Origin: Paracoccus denitrificans | GTDB lineage: Bacteria > Pseudomonadota > Alphaproteobacteria > Rhodobacterales > Rhodobacteraceae | DNA: 64,000 nt | Direction: 5' to 3' | NCBI GenBank assembly: GCA_005768755.1 | Contig: VAFL01000006.1 | Location: 62,001 to 126,000, forward strand | Shown here: positions 19,098-29,009 of the stretch, piece by piece | How the letters are laid out: every line of letters starts with the position of its first letter | Numbering within the stretch: position 1 is the stretch's first letter | Program-made: the position numbers and the translations under genes | Notes under the pieces: model-generated | What the model was told of the DNA's origin: nothing | Seen by the model: the letters and a program-made list of their open reading frames with translations, nothing else | Databases searched by the model: none

Positions 19098-21956
19098 ATG
19101 TCGCCAGCCCTGATTGCAGCGCTGCCCTTCTTGGGCGCCCTTCTGCCCGGATTGTTGATCCGTTCGGGGCGTAATGTCGCAGCAAGCGCCTGCGCCACGG
19201 CAACAGCCCTGGCACTGATCGGATTGTGCCTGCACATTCCCACTGTCCTGGCCGGTGGCGTGGTCATGACCAGCATCAGCTGGCTGCCGCAGATCGGGCT
19301 GGATGCAAGCTTTCGCATTGATGGGCTGTCACTGTTGTTCGGCATCCTGATCCTGGGGATCGGGCTGCTGATCATCCTTTATGCGCGCTATTATTTGGAC
19401 AAGGATGATCCGGTCGGGCAGTTCTACACCTATCTGATGCTGTTTCAGGGCGCGATGCTGGGCATTGTGCTTTCCGACAATATCCTTCTTCTGCTGATCT
19501 TCTGGGAAATGACGTCGCTGTCGTCCTTCCTGCTGATCGGCTATTGGAAGCATCTGCCGGAAGGCCGGCAGGGTGCGCGCATGGCGCTGACCGTGACCGG
19601 TGCAGGCGGTCTGGCGATGATCGCGGGGATGCTGATCCTCGGCAATATCGCCGGAAGCTATAATATCGGAGAGATCTTGCAGGCGAAGGAGGCCATTCAG
19701 GCCTCGCCCTGGTATCTGCCCGCATTGCTTCTGATCCTGGCGGGCGCCTTCACGAAGTCTGCGCAGTTCCCGTTCCACTTCTGGCTGCCCCATGCGATGG
19801 CGGCACCGACGCCGGTTTCGGCCTATCTGCACAGTGCAACCATGGTCAAGGCGGGCCTTTTCCTGATGGCGCGGCTGTGGCCGGTGCTGTCCGGAACGCC
19901 TGAATGGTTCTATATCGTGGCGACAACGGGCCTTGTCACGATGTTGATTGGCGCGGTGATTGCGCTGTTCAAAGATGATCTGAAGGCGCTGCTGGCTTTC
20001 TCGACCGTCAGTCAGCTGGGCATGATCACCATGCTTCTGGGGCTGGGGACCGAGGCAGGCGCAATTGCCGCAGTCTTCCACATCGTCAACCATGCGACGT
20101 TCAAGGCGGCGCTGTTCATGACCGCCGGCATCGTCGATCACGAGGCGGGAACACGGTCGATCCGGCTGTTGGGCGGGTTGCGCAAGCTGATGCCGATCAC
20201 CTTTACGATCGGCACCATCGCCGCGCTGTCGATGGCCGGCATTCCGCCCCTGAACGGCTTCATGTCGAAAGAGATGATGCTGGAGGAGGCCGCACATACC
20301 GTCTGGGGCGGTTATCATCAGCTTTTCCTGATCGTGGCCGGCATCGCGGCAACCTTCTCGGTCGGTTATTCCTTTCGCTTCATCACGCAGGTGTTTCTGG
20401 GACCCGAACGCGAAAGCTATCCTCATCACCCGCATGATCCGGGTCCGGGCCTGTGGCTTAGCCCTAGCCTGCTGATCGTTCTGGTCGTGCTGATCGGGCT
20501 GATGCCGATGACCATGGTGGGCTGGCTTGTGACGGCTTCGGCGAATGCGGTCACAGGGCTTTCGACGCATCCCCATCTGGCGCTGTGGCACGGGGTGAAC
20601 ACCGCCCTGATCACATCCGCCATTGCCACTGTCGGCGGGGCGCTGCTGGTATTTTTCCACAAGCCTCTGCAGGCGCTTTGGGACGCGACGCCGCGACCCG
20701 AGGCGAAAACCATGTTCGATTCCGTGATCCGGCGTGTCGCGCGTTGGGCGCAGACCATCAACGATGCGCTGCATGACGGCAGGCTGGCGCGTGGTGCCAG
20801 CATGATGGCGATCACCGTCGTCATGGCCGGCGCATTTGCATGGGCCACCGGCGATGTCGGACCGATGACCCGCGAGATGCTGCCGGTCGAGCCTGTTGCC
20901 CTGGTTGGGTTCATCCTTTTGATCGTTGCCTGCGGCTGTATGGTCGCCTTCCACCGGAATCGCCTGCTGGCACTGGTTCTGATCGGCATTGTCGGGCTGA
21001 TCGTGTCTTGTGGGTTCGTCTATCTGTCGGCGCCCGATCTTGCCCTGACGCAGATCTCGGTCGAGGTGGTGACTGTCATGCTGATGCTGCTGGCGCTGAA
21101 CTTTCTTCCCAAGCGCACCTGGGTCGAAACGGGCGGGCTGCGCCGCGGTGCCGATGCGCTGATCGCTACGGCGGTCGGGCTGGGCTTTGGCGGGCTGGCC
21201 TATGCCATCATGCGCCGCGATTTCGCGTTCGAGACGATCGCCAGGTACCACCTGGAAAACAGCCATTCGCTTGGCGGCGGTGACAATGTCGTCAATGTCA
21301 CGCTGGTGGACTTCCGGGGCTATGATACCTTTGGCGAGATCACCGTGCTTGGCATTGCGGCCCTTGTCATCTACGCGATGACCGAGACGCTGCTGAAAGG
21401 CCGGTCGTCACGGCGGCTGTCGAACTGGCGCAGCGATCAGCGGCGCGCAGGCGACCGTCATCCCATGCTTCTGGTGGTGGCCACCCGGCTGATCCTGCCG
21501 ATCTCTCTGACGGTCGGTCTGTTCATCTTCCTGCGCGGCCACAACCAGCCGGGCGGTGGCTTTGTCGCCGGCCTGATCGTCGCGATCTCGCTTCTGATGC
21601 AATATATGGCCTCGGGCTTTGCATGGGCGCAGGAACGCCAGCGCTTCCCCTTCCACGCCATGATCGGCGCGGGCGTCGTCGTCGCCGCCGCGACCGGGAT
21701 TGGGGCATGGCTGTGGGGTCAGCCGTTCCTGACCTCGAACTATACCTATGTGAAGCTGCCCTTCCTGGAGGAGTTCGAGCTGGCGACGGCGATGGCCTTC
21801 GATCTGGGCGTATTCCTGTGCGTTCTGGGCGCGGTCATGCTGGCGCTGAATTCGCTTTCGCGGATCGCGCGCCGCGCCGGAGAGCCGGTCAACCGCGAAC
21901 CGATGGATATCGATCCGTCACGACACGACACGCCAAAATCCGGGAGGCCCGTCTGA
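19098..21956 (+). CDS. mrpA: Mrp Na+/H+ antiporter, fused subunits A and B
   Basis: A 952-residue membrane protein. The first 500 or so residues resemble NuoL/ND5-type proton-pumping subunits (for example QFPFHFWLPHAM, PTPVSAYLHSATMVKAG, AIPPLNG-like GIPPLNGFMSKE). The C-terminal part of MrpA follows, and from about residue 790 an MrpB domain is appended (TRLILPISLTVGLFIF, RGHNQPGGGFVAGL). A fused A-B subunit is the arrangement of group-2 Mrp/Pha systems in alphaproteobacteria, so the operon has six genes. The complex exchanges Na+ or K+ for protons for pH and salt homeostasis. GGAGGACAG precedes the ATG at 19098. Confidence 0.95.
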   Translation: MSPALIAALPFLGALLPGLLIRSGRNVAASACATATALALIGLCLHIPTVLAGGVVMTSISWLPQIGLDASFRIDGLSLLFGILILGIGLLIILYARYYLDKDDPVGQFYTYLMLFQGAMLGIVLSDNILLLLIFWEMTSLSSFLLIGYWKHLPEGRQGARMALTVTGAGGLAMIAGMLILGNIAGSYNIGEILQAKEAIQASPWYLPALLLILAGAFTKSAQFPFHFWLPHAMAAPTPVSAYLHSATMVKAGLFLMARLWPVLSGTPEWFYIVATTGLVTMLIGAVIALFKDDLKALLAFSTVSQLGMITMLLGLGTEAGAIAAVFHIVNHATFKAALFMTAGIVDHEAGTRSIRLLGGLRKLMPITFTIGTIAALSMAGIPPLNGFMSKEMMLEEAAHTVWGGYHQLFLIVAGIAATFSVGYSFRFITQVFLGPERESYPHHPHDPGPGLWLSPSLLIVLVVLIGLMPMTMVGWLVTASANAVTGLSTHPHLALWHGVNTALITSAIATVGGALLVFFHKPLQALWDATPRPEAKTMFDSVIRRVARWAQTINDALHDGRLARGASMMAITVVMAGAFAWATGDVGPMTREMLPVEPVALVGFILLIVACGCMVAFHRNRLLALVLIGIVGLIVSCGFVYLSAPDLALTQISVEVVTVMLMLLALNFLPKRTWVETGGLRRGADALIATAVGLGFGGLAYAIMRRDFAFETIARYHLENSHSLGGGDNVVNVTLVDFRGYDTFGEITVLGIAALVIYAMTETLLKGRSSRRLSNWRSDQRRAGDRHPMLLVVATRLILPISLTVGLFIFLRGHNQPGGGFVAGLIVAISLLMQYMASGFAWAQERQRFPFHAMIGAGVVVAAATGIGAWLWGQPFLTSNYTYVKLPFLEEFELATAMAFDLGVFLCVLGAVMLALNSLSRIARRAGEPVNREPMDIDPSRHDTPKSGRPV

Positions 21957-22318
21957 TGGAGGCCATTGTCGCAATCGCCATTGGCGCCATGTCCGCCGCC
22001 GGCATCTACCTGGTGCTGCGTCTTCGGACCTTCCCGACTGTTATCGGCATGACAATGCTGTCCTACGCGATAAACCTGTTTCTGGTCGCAACCGGCCGGC
22101 TGGCCGTGGACAAACCGCCGATCCTGCACGGTCATGCGCCGTGGACGGATTACACCGACCCGCTGCCGCAGGCGCTGACGCTGACCGCCATCGTGATTTC
22201 CTTCGGGATGACGGCGGTCGTCGTGCTGCTGGCGCTTGGCGCCTATGTCGAAGGCGGGGACGATTACATCGACATGCCCGAATCCGACCGGCGTGAAACC
22301 GGGGACGACACCGAATGA
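21956..22318 (+). CDS. mrpC: Mrp Na+/H+ antiporter subunit C
   Basis: A 120-residue, three-helix NuoK-like subunit (AAGIYLVLRLRTFPTVIGMTM split, and DPLPQALTLTAIVISFG with the conserved DPLPQALVLTAIVI-type motif). The ATG overlaps the mrpA stop (TGATG), with GGGAGG just upstream; the much longer frame beginning at 21623 lies inside mrpA and is rejected. It couples to mrpD by a 4-bp overlap. Confidence 0.94.
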   Translation: MEAIVAIAIGAMSAAGIYLVLRLRTFPTVIGMTMLSYAINLFLVATGRLAVDKPPILHGHAPWTDYTDPLPQALTLTAIVISFGMTAVVVLLALGAYVEGGDDYIDMPESDRRETGDDTE

Positions 22319-23913
22319 GCCACTTTATCATTGCCCCCGTTGTCCTTCCGGCCCTGATCGGCGGCCTGATCATCCTGTGGATGCGCCATGACATGTTGTT
22401 GCAGCGCGTCTTTTCCACCGCCGGATCGGTGCTTTTGCTGGGCGTCGCCCTGTATCTGGCCTATTACGCCAGCGGCGGCGAGGTCTTCGTCTATCGCCTT
22501 GGCAACTGGCTGGCCCCCTTCGGGATCGTGCTGATGCTCGACCGCCTGGCGGCGATGATGCTGGTGTTGGCGGCGTTCCTGGGGCTGGTCGTCCAGCTTT
22601 ACGGCATCGGCTCGGGTTGGGACCGCAAGGGATGGCACTTCCACGCGCTTTGGCAGTTCCAGATGATGGGTGTCATGGGGGCCTTCCTGACCGGAGACGC
22701 CTTCAACCTGTTCGTCTTCTTCGAGGTGCTGTTGATCGCTTCCTACGGGTTGATGATCCATGGCGGCGGGCCGCTTCGCCTGCGGGCCGGCGTGCAATAT
22801 GTCATCATCAACCTTCTCGGCTCGACCTTGTTTCTGGCTGCGCTTGGCACCCTTTACGCGGTGACAGGCACGCTGAACATGGCCGATATGGCCGTCAAGG
22901 TTTCCCAGATGCAGCCGCAGGATACGGCATTGCTGCGCACCGGCGCCGTGCTGCTGATGCTGGTATTCGCAATCAAGGCCGCGCTTGTGCCGCTTCATTT
23001 CTGGTTGCCTTCGACTTACGCAAATGCGCCTGGCCCGGTATCGGCACTGTTCGCGATCATGTCGAAGGTCGGAATTTACGCGATCATCCGCTTTTATACG
23101 CTTGTCTTCCCCGGCGATTCGCTGGTCGAAAGCATTATCGCCGACATGCTGCTGCCGGCGGCACTGATTACGCTTGTGGTGGGGCAGATTGGCGTTTTGG
23201 GCGGGCGCCATCTGGGCCGGGTCGCGGGCATGTCAGCAGTCGCCTCGATCGGGACATTGGTGATCGCCGTATCCATGTTCACGCCTGCATCAATCTCGGC
23301 GGCACTCTATTACACGATCCATTCAACCCTGTCGGCCGCAGCCCTGTTCCTGATCGCCGACATGGTCGCTGCCCGCCGCGGAGGAGAGCTGTGGCTGACC
23401 CTGCGCCCGAAAATCCGCGACAGCGGGCTGATCGCAGCGATGTTCTTCATCACCGCCATCGCCATCGCCGGGATGCCGCCCTTGTCCGGCTTCATCGGCA
23501 AGCTGCTGGTGCTGGACGTGACCCGGCCCGATCCGTGGTGGGTCGGCATCTGGTCGACGATCCTGATCACCTCGCTTTTCGCGATCGTCGGTTTCGGTCG
23601 CGCCGGCTCTACCATGTTCTGGCTGCCTTTCCAGCTGCAACGCATCGAGATGCAGGCCAAGGCCGAGGACAAGGCCCGGCCCGAAGGCCCGATCCCGCCG
23701 AAGCTGGAACCGGATGAGCACATTCAGGATATCGGCGATGCTGTCTCGCCCGCGATGACATTCGTCGCGACTGGAATACTGCTGTTCGGACTGGTCCTGT
23801 TGACGGTCTTTGCCCGTCCTGTCCTGCAAATGACCGACAGCGTTGCCGAGCAACTGTTCGAGCCGGGACTTTACGTCGAATCCGTTCTTGAACGGCAGGA
23901 GGGCGCGAAATGA
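22315..23913 (+). CDS. mrpD: Mrp Na+/H+ antiporter subunit D
   Basis: A 532-residue NuoN/NuoM-like membrane subunit with about 14 helices, one of the putative proton-translocating subunits. Diagnostic segments: FNLFVFFEVLLIASYGLM, KAALVPLHFWLPSTYANAPGPVSALF and AGMPPLSGFIGKLLVL. A charged cytoplasmic loop rich in Lys/Glu/Pro (about residues 440-475) precedes the last helix. ATGA overlaps join it to mrpC and mrpE. Confidence 0.95.
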   Translation: MSHFIIAPVVLPALIGGLIILWMRHDMLLQRVFSTAGSVLLLGVALYLAYYASGGEVFVYRLGNWLAPFGIVLMLDRLAAMMLVLAAFLGLVVQLYGIGSGWDRKGWHFHALWQFQMMGVMGAFLTGDAFNLFVFFEVLLIASYGLMIHGGGPLRLRAGVQYVIINLLGSTLFLAALGTLYAVTGTLNMADMAVKVSQMQPQDTALLRTGAVLLMLVFAIKAALVPLHFWLPSTYANAPGPVSALFAIMSKVGIYAIIRFYTLVFPGDSLVESIIADMLLPAALITLVVGQIGVLGGRHLGRVAGMSAVASIGTLVIAVSMFTPASISAALYYTIHSTLSAAALFLIADMVAARRGGELWLTLRPKIRDSGLIAAMFFITAIAIAGMPPLSGFIGKLLVLDVTRPDPWWVGIWSTILITSLFAIVGFGRAGSTMFWLPFQLQRIEMQAKAEDKARPEGPIPPKLEPDEHIQDIGDAVSPAMTFVATGILLFGLVLLTVFARPVLQMTDSVAEQLFEPGLYVESVLERQEGAK

Positions 23914-24401
23914 TGCGGCGCATGTTCCCCCATCCCTACCTTTCGGTGCTGCTTGTCCTGACTTGGCTGATGCTGGTCAACGATTTCCGCTGGGGTTCGC
24001 TGCTGTTCGGGATGATCCTGTCGATCCTGATCCCCGCATTCATCGCGCCATACTGGCCGCATCGCCCGATGTTGAAGTCGGGGGCAAAGCTGGCCTCTTA
24101 CACGATGGTTGTCTTCTGGGACATCATTGTGGCGAATATCCAGGTTGCGATGATCGTCCTGTTCAAGTCCAATCGCGATCTGCGCCCGGCCTGGATCGTG
24201 GTGCCGCTTGACCTCCGTTCGCCCGAGGCGATCACCGTGCTTGCCGGCACGATCACACTGACTCCCGGCACGGTCAGTTGCGACCTGTCGGAATGCGGCC
24301 ACGCGCTTCTGGTCCACTGCCTGCACGCCCCTGATCCCGACAGCGTGGTCGCCGATATCAAGACCCGCTACGAATCGCGCCTGAAGGAGATCTTCTCATG
24401 A
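23910..24401 (+). CDS. mrpE: Mrp Na+/H+ antiporter subunit E
   Basis: A 163-residue subunit with an N-terminal pair of helices (LSVLLVLTWLMLVND, FGMILSILIPAFIAPY), the conserved VVFWDIIVANIQVAMIVL segment, and a soluble end with LAGTITLTPGTVSCD. MrpE is required for full assembly and activity of the complex in characterised systems. 4-bp overlaps join it to both neighbours. Confidence 0.93.
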   Translation: MMRRMFPHPYLSVLLVLTWLMLVNDFRWGSLLFGMILSILIPAFIAPYWPHRPMLKSGAKLASYTMVVFWDIIVANIQVAMIVLFKSNRDLRPAWIVVPLDLRSPEAITVLAGTITLTPGTVSCDLSECGHALLVHCLHAPDPDSVVADIKTRYESRLKEIFS

Positions 24402-24667
24402 TCGAATATGCCCTTCTGTTCGCCTTCGCGTGCTACGGCATCGCACTTCTGTTCAATCTTTACAGAGTGGTGATCGCGCCCGGCGTGCCGGACCGCATTC
24501 TGGCGCTGGATACGATGGCGATCAACATGATTGCGTTGCTGACGCTTTTCGGCATCCGCCAGGGCTCGGCCATGTATTTCGAGGCGACGCTGCTGTTTGC
24601 CATGTTCGGTTTCGTATCAACTGTGGCCTATGCGAAGTTCATGCTTCGCGGCAATATCATCGAATAA
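24398..24667 (+). CDS. mrpF: Mrp Na+/H+ antiporter subunit F
   Basis: An 89-residue, three-helix subunit. The RVVIAPGVPDRILALDTMA segment with the conserved Asp-Arg is diagnostic of MrpF/PhaF. Starts within the mrpE stop (ATGA). Confidence 0.92.
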   Translation: MIEYALLFAFACYGIALLFNLYRVVIAPGVPDRILALDTMAINMIALLTLFGIRQGSAMYFEATLLFAMFGFVSTVAYAKFMLRGNIIE

Positions 24668-24677
24668 GGGGGGCGGG

Positions 24678-25082
24678 ATGGATCTTATCTTTGAAATCAT
24701 CGTCACGGCACTGCTGGTGATCAGCGGCATTTTCGGCTTCGTCGGATCATACGGGCTGGTCAAACTGCCCGAGCCGATGACCCGCCTTCATGCACCGACC
24801 AAGGCGGCAACACTTGGCGTCGGTGCTGTTCTGATCGCGTCGATGATCTACCTCGCCTGGTTCAAGTCGCATCTCAGCTGGCACGAGCTGATGATCACCT
24901 TGTTCGTTTTCCTGACCGCGCCCGTGACTGGCCTGATGATCGCCAAGGTCAATATCTTCCGCCAGTGGAGCAAGGAAGAACTTCCGCCGACCGGTGCAGG
25001 CACCGGTTGGGCAACATTGTCCGATTCGCCCAGTCTGATGGATGACGGTGCCGATTCGCGGTTGATCAACGAGGGGGACTAG
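24678..25082 (+). CDS. mrpG: Mrp Na+/H+ antiporter subunit G
   Basis: A 134-residue subunit with three helices and the family segment LVKLPEPMTRLHAPTKAATLG at residues about 27-47. The ATG at 24678 has GGGGGGCGGG upstream and begins the conserved helix; earlier in-frame ATGs lie within mrpF. The C-terminal tail of about 35 residues is polar and acidic. Last gene of the operon, followed by a terminator. Confidence 0.93.
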   Translation: MDLIFEIIVTALLVISGIFGFVGSYGLVKLPEPMTRLHAPTKAATLGVGAVLIASMIYLAWFKSHLSWHELMITLFVFLTAPVTGLMIAKVNIFRQWSKEELPPTGAGTGWATLSDSPSLMDDGADSRLINEGD

Positions 25083-25111
25083 CCCCTGCCGCCAAGTCCG
25101 ACCCGGAAACG

Positions 25112-25139
25112 AAAAAAGGCGCCCTTGCGGCGCCTTTTT
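25112..25139. terminator. Bidirectional intrinsic terminator between mrpG and dapA
   Basis: AAAAAAGGCGCC-CTTGC-GGCGCCTTTTT forms a GC-rich stem with an A tract on one side and a T tract on the other, so it can stop transcripts from both convergent genes. Confidence 0.85.
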
Positions 25140-25160
25140 ATACGTTTGCTGCCCTGCTGA

Positions 25161-26036
25161 TCATATCAGCCCGGCATGACGCATGGCATCGTCAATCCGC
25201 GTCTTGGTCGATTGGGTCAGCCCAACCAGCGGCAGGCGCACGCGTTCATTGCCGATGCCCAGCTTCGACAGCGCGTATTTCGCACCGACAAGCCCGGGTT
25301 CCAGGAAGATCGCGACATGCAGCGGCATCAACTTGTCCTGCAGCTCCAGCGCCCTGCCGTATTCGCCTGCCAATGTCGCTGCCTGGAATTCCGCACACAG
25401 CTTCGGCGCGACATTGGCCGTCACGCTGATACAGCCGACACCGCCATTCGCGTTGAAGGCCAGTGCCGTGTCGTCATTGCCTGAAAGCTGGATAAAATCC
25501 GGCCCGCAGGTGATGCGCTGCATGCTGACACGTTCCAGCTTCCCGGTCGCATCCTTGACGCCGACGATACGGTCCAGCTTGGCAAGCTCTCCCATCGTTT
25601 CAGGCGACATGTCCACGACCGAACGGCCAGGGATGTTATAGATCACGATCGGCACCCCTGTGGCGTCATGGATCGCGGTGTAATGTGCGATCATGCCGGC
25701 CTGCGTGGGCTTGTTGTAATATGGCGTCACCACCAGAGCGCCGGCAGCGCCAACGCTTTCGGCGTGCTGGACCAGCCCGATCGCCTCTCGCGTAGAGTTC
25801 GAGCCCGCGCCTGCGATCACCGGCACGCGGCCATCGGCGATGCGAATGACCTCTTCCACGACGCGGCGATGTTCATCATGGCTGAGCGTCGGGGATTCGC
25901 CGGTGGTTCCGCAGGGGACCAGCCCACTGCTGCCCTGTTCGATCTGCCATTCGACGAATTTCTTCAGCGTGTCCAGATCCAGCTCGCCGTCCGGGTCGAA
26001 CGGTGTGATCAGTGCGGGCAAAGACCCTTTGAACAT
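25161..26036 (-). CDS. dapA: 4-hydroxy-tetrahydrodipicolinate synthase
   Basis: A 291-residue TIM-barrel aldolase condensing pyruvate with aspartate semialdehyde in lysine/diaminopimelate synthesis. Key residues are visible: PCGTTGE with Thr44/Thr45, Tyr133 and Arg138 in VIYNIPGRS, and the Schiff-base Lys161 in VGVKDATG. The ATG at 26036 follows AGGAG at good spacing; the ATG at 26054 lacks a site and is rejected. It is divergent from the lytic transglycosylase gene and convergent with the mrp operon. Confidence 0.96.
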   Translation of the reverse strand: MFKGSLPALITPFDPDGELDLDTLKKFVEWQIEQGSSGLVPCGTTGESPTLSHDEHRRVVEEVIRIADGRVPVIAGAGSNSTREAIGLVQHAESVGAAGALVVTPYYNKPTQAGMIAHYTAIHDATGVPIVIYNIPGRSVVDMSPETMGELAKLDRIVGVKDATGKLERVSMQRITCGPDFIQLSGNDDTALAFNANGGVGCISVTANVAPKLCAEFQAATLAGEYGRALELQDKLMPLHVAIFLEPGLVGAKYALSKLGIGNERVRLPLVGLTQSTKTRIDDAMRHAGLI

Positions 26037-26149
26037 GACACGCTCCTGTTGCATGAAGGTTGGAAAACTGGCGGGACACTAGACGCAGCCGCGGCAATTG
26101 CCAAGGTTGTGAATTGCAGGCAGCGCTGCTTCGCCACAGATTGGGCGCG

Positions 26150-28309
26150 ATGATGTATCCTTTCCGAAACATGCTGTGCGCAGGGCTGCTGGCGGTGGCC
26201 TTTGCGGCGCCCGCGCAAGCTGAAGCGCTTCCAGACATGGCGACCGCCCTGACGGCAGCCGCGTCCAAGAACTGGTCCGTGGCCCGTGCCTCGGCCGCGA
26301 AATCAGGCGCAATGGCCGAACGGCTGGTCGAATGGCACGCGCTTCGCGCCGGGGAAGGGGATTTTCCGGCCTACCTTGCCTTCGCACGCGAACATGCCGA
26401 TTGGCCGGGCATGGACCTGCTGTATCAACGGGGCGAGGCGAAGATCACGACGGCGACCCCCGCCGGACATGTGCTGGACTGGTTTGCCGGACACGATCCG
26501 CTGACCGGCGCCGGCGCGACCGCCCATGTGGCCGCGTTGAAGGGCCAGGATGCCGAAGCTGCCAAGGCCCAGGCACGCCGGATCTGGACCACGATGCCAA
26601 TGACCGCGGCCGAAGAGGCCGCGTTTCTGGCCGGCAATGCCAGCGATGTCGCCGATCTTCATGACACGCGCGTCTTTGCTTTGCTGGATCAGCAGGAATG
26701 GCAGGCCGCGCAGGCTGGCCTTTCGCGGATGACCCCCGCCGCGCGTCCGCTGGCCGAGGCGCGGATCGCCACCCAATCCGGCCGCAGCGGCGTGGACGAC
26801 CTGATACTTGCGCTGCCCGAGGCGCAGCGCATCGATCCCGGTCTGGCCATGGACCGCTTTCAGTGGCGCGTTCAGGCCAAGCTGCCCGATCTGGCCCGCC
26901 AGCTTATGGCAGAGCAGTCCGCCTCGGCCGAAACACTTCGCCGTCCCGAGGTCTGGGCGTCGGCCCGCGCCGATTATGCCCGCGCTTCGCTGCGCGATGG
27001 TGACTGGCCAGCAGCAGAGGCCATTGCCAGTCCGCATCACCTGGAACCGGGAACCGAAACCTATGCCGATCTGGAATTCCTGGCGGGCTATGCCGCCCTG
27101 CGGGGTGGCGCGCCCGGCCGTGCGCTGAACCACTTCCGGCATCTGGCCGATGGGACAACCAGTGTCATCAGCCTGTCGCGCGCACTGTATTGGCAGGGCC
27201 GGGCGGAAGAGGCTGCGGGGAATACGGACGCGGCACAGGCCGCCTTCGCGAAGGCCGCGACGATGCAGACGGCTTATTATGGCCAGCTTGCCGCCGAACG
27301 GATCGGCGCACCGCCTGATCCTGCGCTGTCGATCCCAGGCCGGGCCGAGGCCGCCTTGCCGCAATGGCGGCGCAGTCCCTTGCGAGAGAATGACGTTTTC
27401 CAGGCCGGGGTCTTTGCCTTCGGGGCCGGCCAGCCGGATCTGGGTCAGCGGTTTTTCCTGCACCTCGCAGAAACCGCCCCGCCCGAGGACATCGCCCGCA
27501 TGGCCCGCCTGACGCTGGAAATGCGTTATCCCTGGCATGCGCTGCGTCTGGCCAAGCGTGCGGCCGGACAGGGCGCGGTCTATCCGGCGGCTTATTTTCC
27601 GCTGACCGGGATCGAGCATGAGCGGCTGAACCTTCCGCCGGAACTGGTGATGTCCATCTCGCGCCAGGAATCGGAATTCAACCACGCGGCACAATCCCAT
27701 GTCGGGGCGCTTGGACTGATGCAGCTGATGCCGGGAACAGCGCAGGACATGGCCCGCAGGCTTGGTCTGGACTACGACCGCGCGGCGCTGACATCGGACC
27801 CGTATTACAACGCACAGCTGGGCACAGCGTATCTGCAGGCGCTGCGCGACCGCTTCGGGCCGTCATCAGCATTGGTCGCTGCGGGTTACAACGCCGGGCC
27901 GGGCCGGTCCCGCCAATGGACCGAGCGTTTCGGCGACATCCGGACCGAGACCGACCCCGTCGATTGGGTCGAGATGATTCCATTCGACGAAACGCGCAAC
28001 TACGTCATGCGCGTGACCGAGGCGTTGCCGATCTATCGCGCGCGGATCGCGGGTCATCCGGTCGCGCCGACACCAACGAAGGATTTGACTGGCGACGGCT
28101 TCGTTCCACCGCCACCAAAACCCCGCCAGACGCTGGCAGAGGTTTTGACCGCATCGCGCCGCCCCCCGCGCGAAGGTGACGCACTGTCGCCGGAAGCCGC
28201 CGCCTTTGCCGAGGCAGAGCTGGCAATTCCGGCGTCCGTCACCCCTGCCGCAACGCGCCCCATTCCGCGCCCGCAAGATGCCGCGTCAATTGACGGCAGC
28301 GGCGGCTAA
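26150..28309 (+). CDS. Soluble lytic murein transglycosylase, Slt70-like
   Basis: A 719-residue periplasmic enzyme that cleaves glycan strands forming 1,6-anhydromuramyl ends. A signal peptide covers residues about 1-25 (AGLLAVAFAAPAQA). The long middle region is the helical U-type superhelix, and the catalytic SLT domain starts near residue 490: SRQESEFNHAAQSHVGALG with catalytic Glu at about 507, LMQLMPGTAQDMA, and YNAGPGRSRQW. A Pro-rich tail of about 80 residues follows. Tandem ATGs lie at 26150 and 26153; either may be used. Its stop overlaps mnmD convergently by 4 bp. Confidence 0.93.
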   Translation: MMYPFRNMLCAGLLAVAFAAPAQAEALPDMATALTAAASKNWSVARASAAKSGAMAERLVEWHALRAGEGDFPAYLAFAREHADWPGMDLLYQRGEAKITTATPAGHVLDWFAGHDPLTGAGATAHVAALKGQDAEAAKAQARRIWTTMPMTAAEEAAFLAGNASDVADLHDTRVFALLDQQEWQAAQAGLSRMTPAARPLAEARIATQSGRSGVDDLILALPEAQRIDPGLAMDRFQWRVQAKLPDLARQLMAEQSASAETLRRPEVWASARADYARASLRDGDWPAAEAIASPHHLEPGTETYADLEFLAGYAALRGGAPGRALNHFRHLADGTTSVISLSRALYWQGRAEEAAGNTDAAQAAFAKAATMQTAYYGQLAAERIGAPPDPALSIPGRAEAALPQWRRSPLRENDVFQAGVFAFGAGQPDLGQRFFLHLAETAPPEDIARMARLTLEMRYPWHALRLAKRAAGQGAVYPAAYFPLTGIEHERLNLPPELVMSISRQESEFNHAAQSHVGALGLMQLMPGTAQDMARRLGLDYDRAALTSDPYYNAQLGTAYLQALRDRFGPSSALVAAGYNAGPGRSRQWTERFGDIRTETDPVDWVEMIPFDETRNYVMRVTEALPIYRARIAGHPVAPTPTKDLTGDGFVPPPPKPRQTLAEVLTASRRPPREGDALSPEAAAFAEAELAIPASVTPAATRPIPRPQDAASIDGSGG

Positions 28310-28962
28310 AGCCTGCGACCCCGGCTCATATGTCGTTTTCCGGCATAACCGGGCGCGCGCATGACAGCGAATCCTGCCGCTTCCAGCGCGCGCCGGACAT
28401 GACCCGCGGCTGAATAGGTGGCAAAACTGCCGCCGGGGACCGTATGGGCGCCAACCTCTCCCATCAGGGGTGCGCCCCAAAGTTCTGGGTTGCGGGCCGG
28501 CGAAAAGCCATCCAGAAACCAGGCATCCGCGGCACCCTGCCAGGCTGAAACCGTGTCGCGTGCATCACCCAGAATCAGCTCTGCATCAACCAGGCCAACC
28601 CGGAAATGACGGCTGGCATAGCCCTGACGCAAGGCCGCCGACAGATCGCCCAGCTCCGGGAAAGCACAATGCGCGCGCTCCAGTTGCGCAGCGTCCATTG
28701 GAAACGCCTCGAAGCTGGTGAAGCGGATCGGCACTTGGGCCATTTCCGCAAGCGCCAGCAGGTTCAAACCCGTGCCAAAGCCCAATTCTGCGACATGAAA
28801 GCCGGGACGAAGCCGCGCAGGCAGGTCATTCCCTGCCAGAAAGACGTGCCGCGTCTCGGCCAGTCCACCTGCGAGGCTGAAATACGGGTCATCGAATCGC
28901 GTCGATACAGGGACGCCGCCCTCGCGCCATTGCAGTTCCGGTGGCTGGTCCTTGCTGGTCAT
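28306..28962 (-). CDS. mnmD: tRNA (mnm5s2U34) methyltransferase MnmD
   Basis: A 218-residue protein equal to the N-terminal methyltransferase half of bifunctional MnmC. The SAM-binding motif is ELGFGTGLNLLALAE, and the family signature DAWFLDGFSPARNPELWG follows. It methylates nm5U34 to mnm5U34 in tRNAs reading NNA/NNG codons. An FAD-dependent oxidoreductase lies divergently 47 bp away, as if the two halves of MnmC had been separated. Confidence 0.9.
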   Translation of the reverse strand: MTSKDQPPELQWREGGVPVSTRFDDPYFSLAGGLAETRHVFLAGNDLPARLRPGFHVAELGFGTGLNLLALAEMAQVPIRFTSFEAFPMDAAQLERAHCAFPELGDLSAALRQGYASRHFRVGLVDAELILGDARDTVSAWQGAADAWFLDGFSPARNPELWGAPLMGEVGAHTVPGGSFATYSAAGHVRRALEAAGFAVMRAPGYAGKRHMSRGRRL

Positions 28963-29009
28963 CGGCGCTAACTCCTTACAGGCGCAAGAACTGGCGGAAG
29001 GCTAAGGCA

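Noticed and set aside
19329..21266. 645-codon minus-strand open frame opposite mrpA
   Set aside because: Gln/Arg/His-rich translation without family features; it is a shadow of mrpA.
26303..27700. 465-codon minus-strand open frame opposite the transglycosylase gene
   Set aside because: Shadow frame; no ribosome-binding site or domain.
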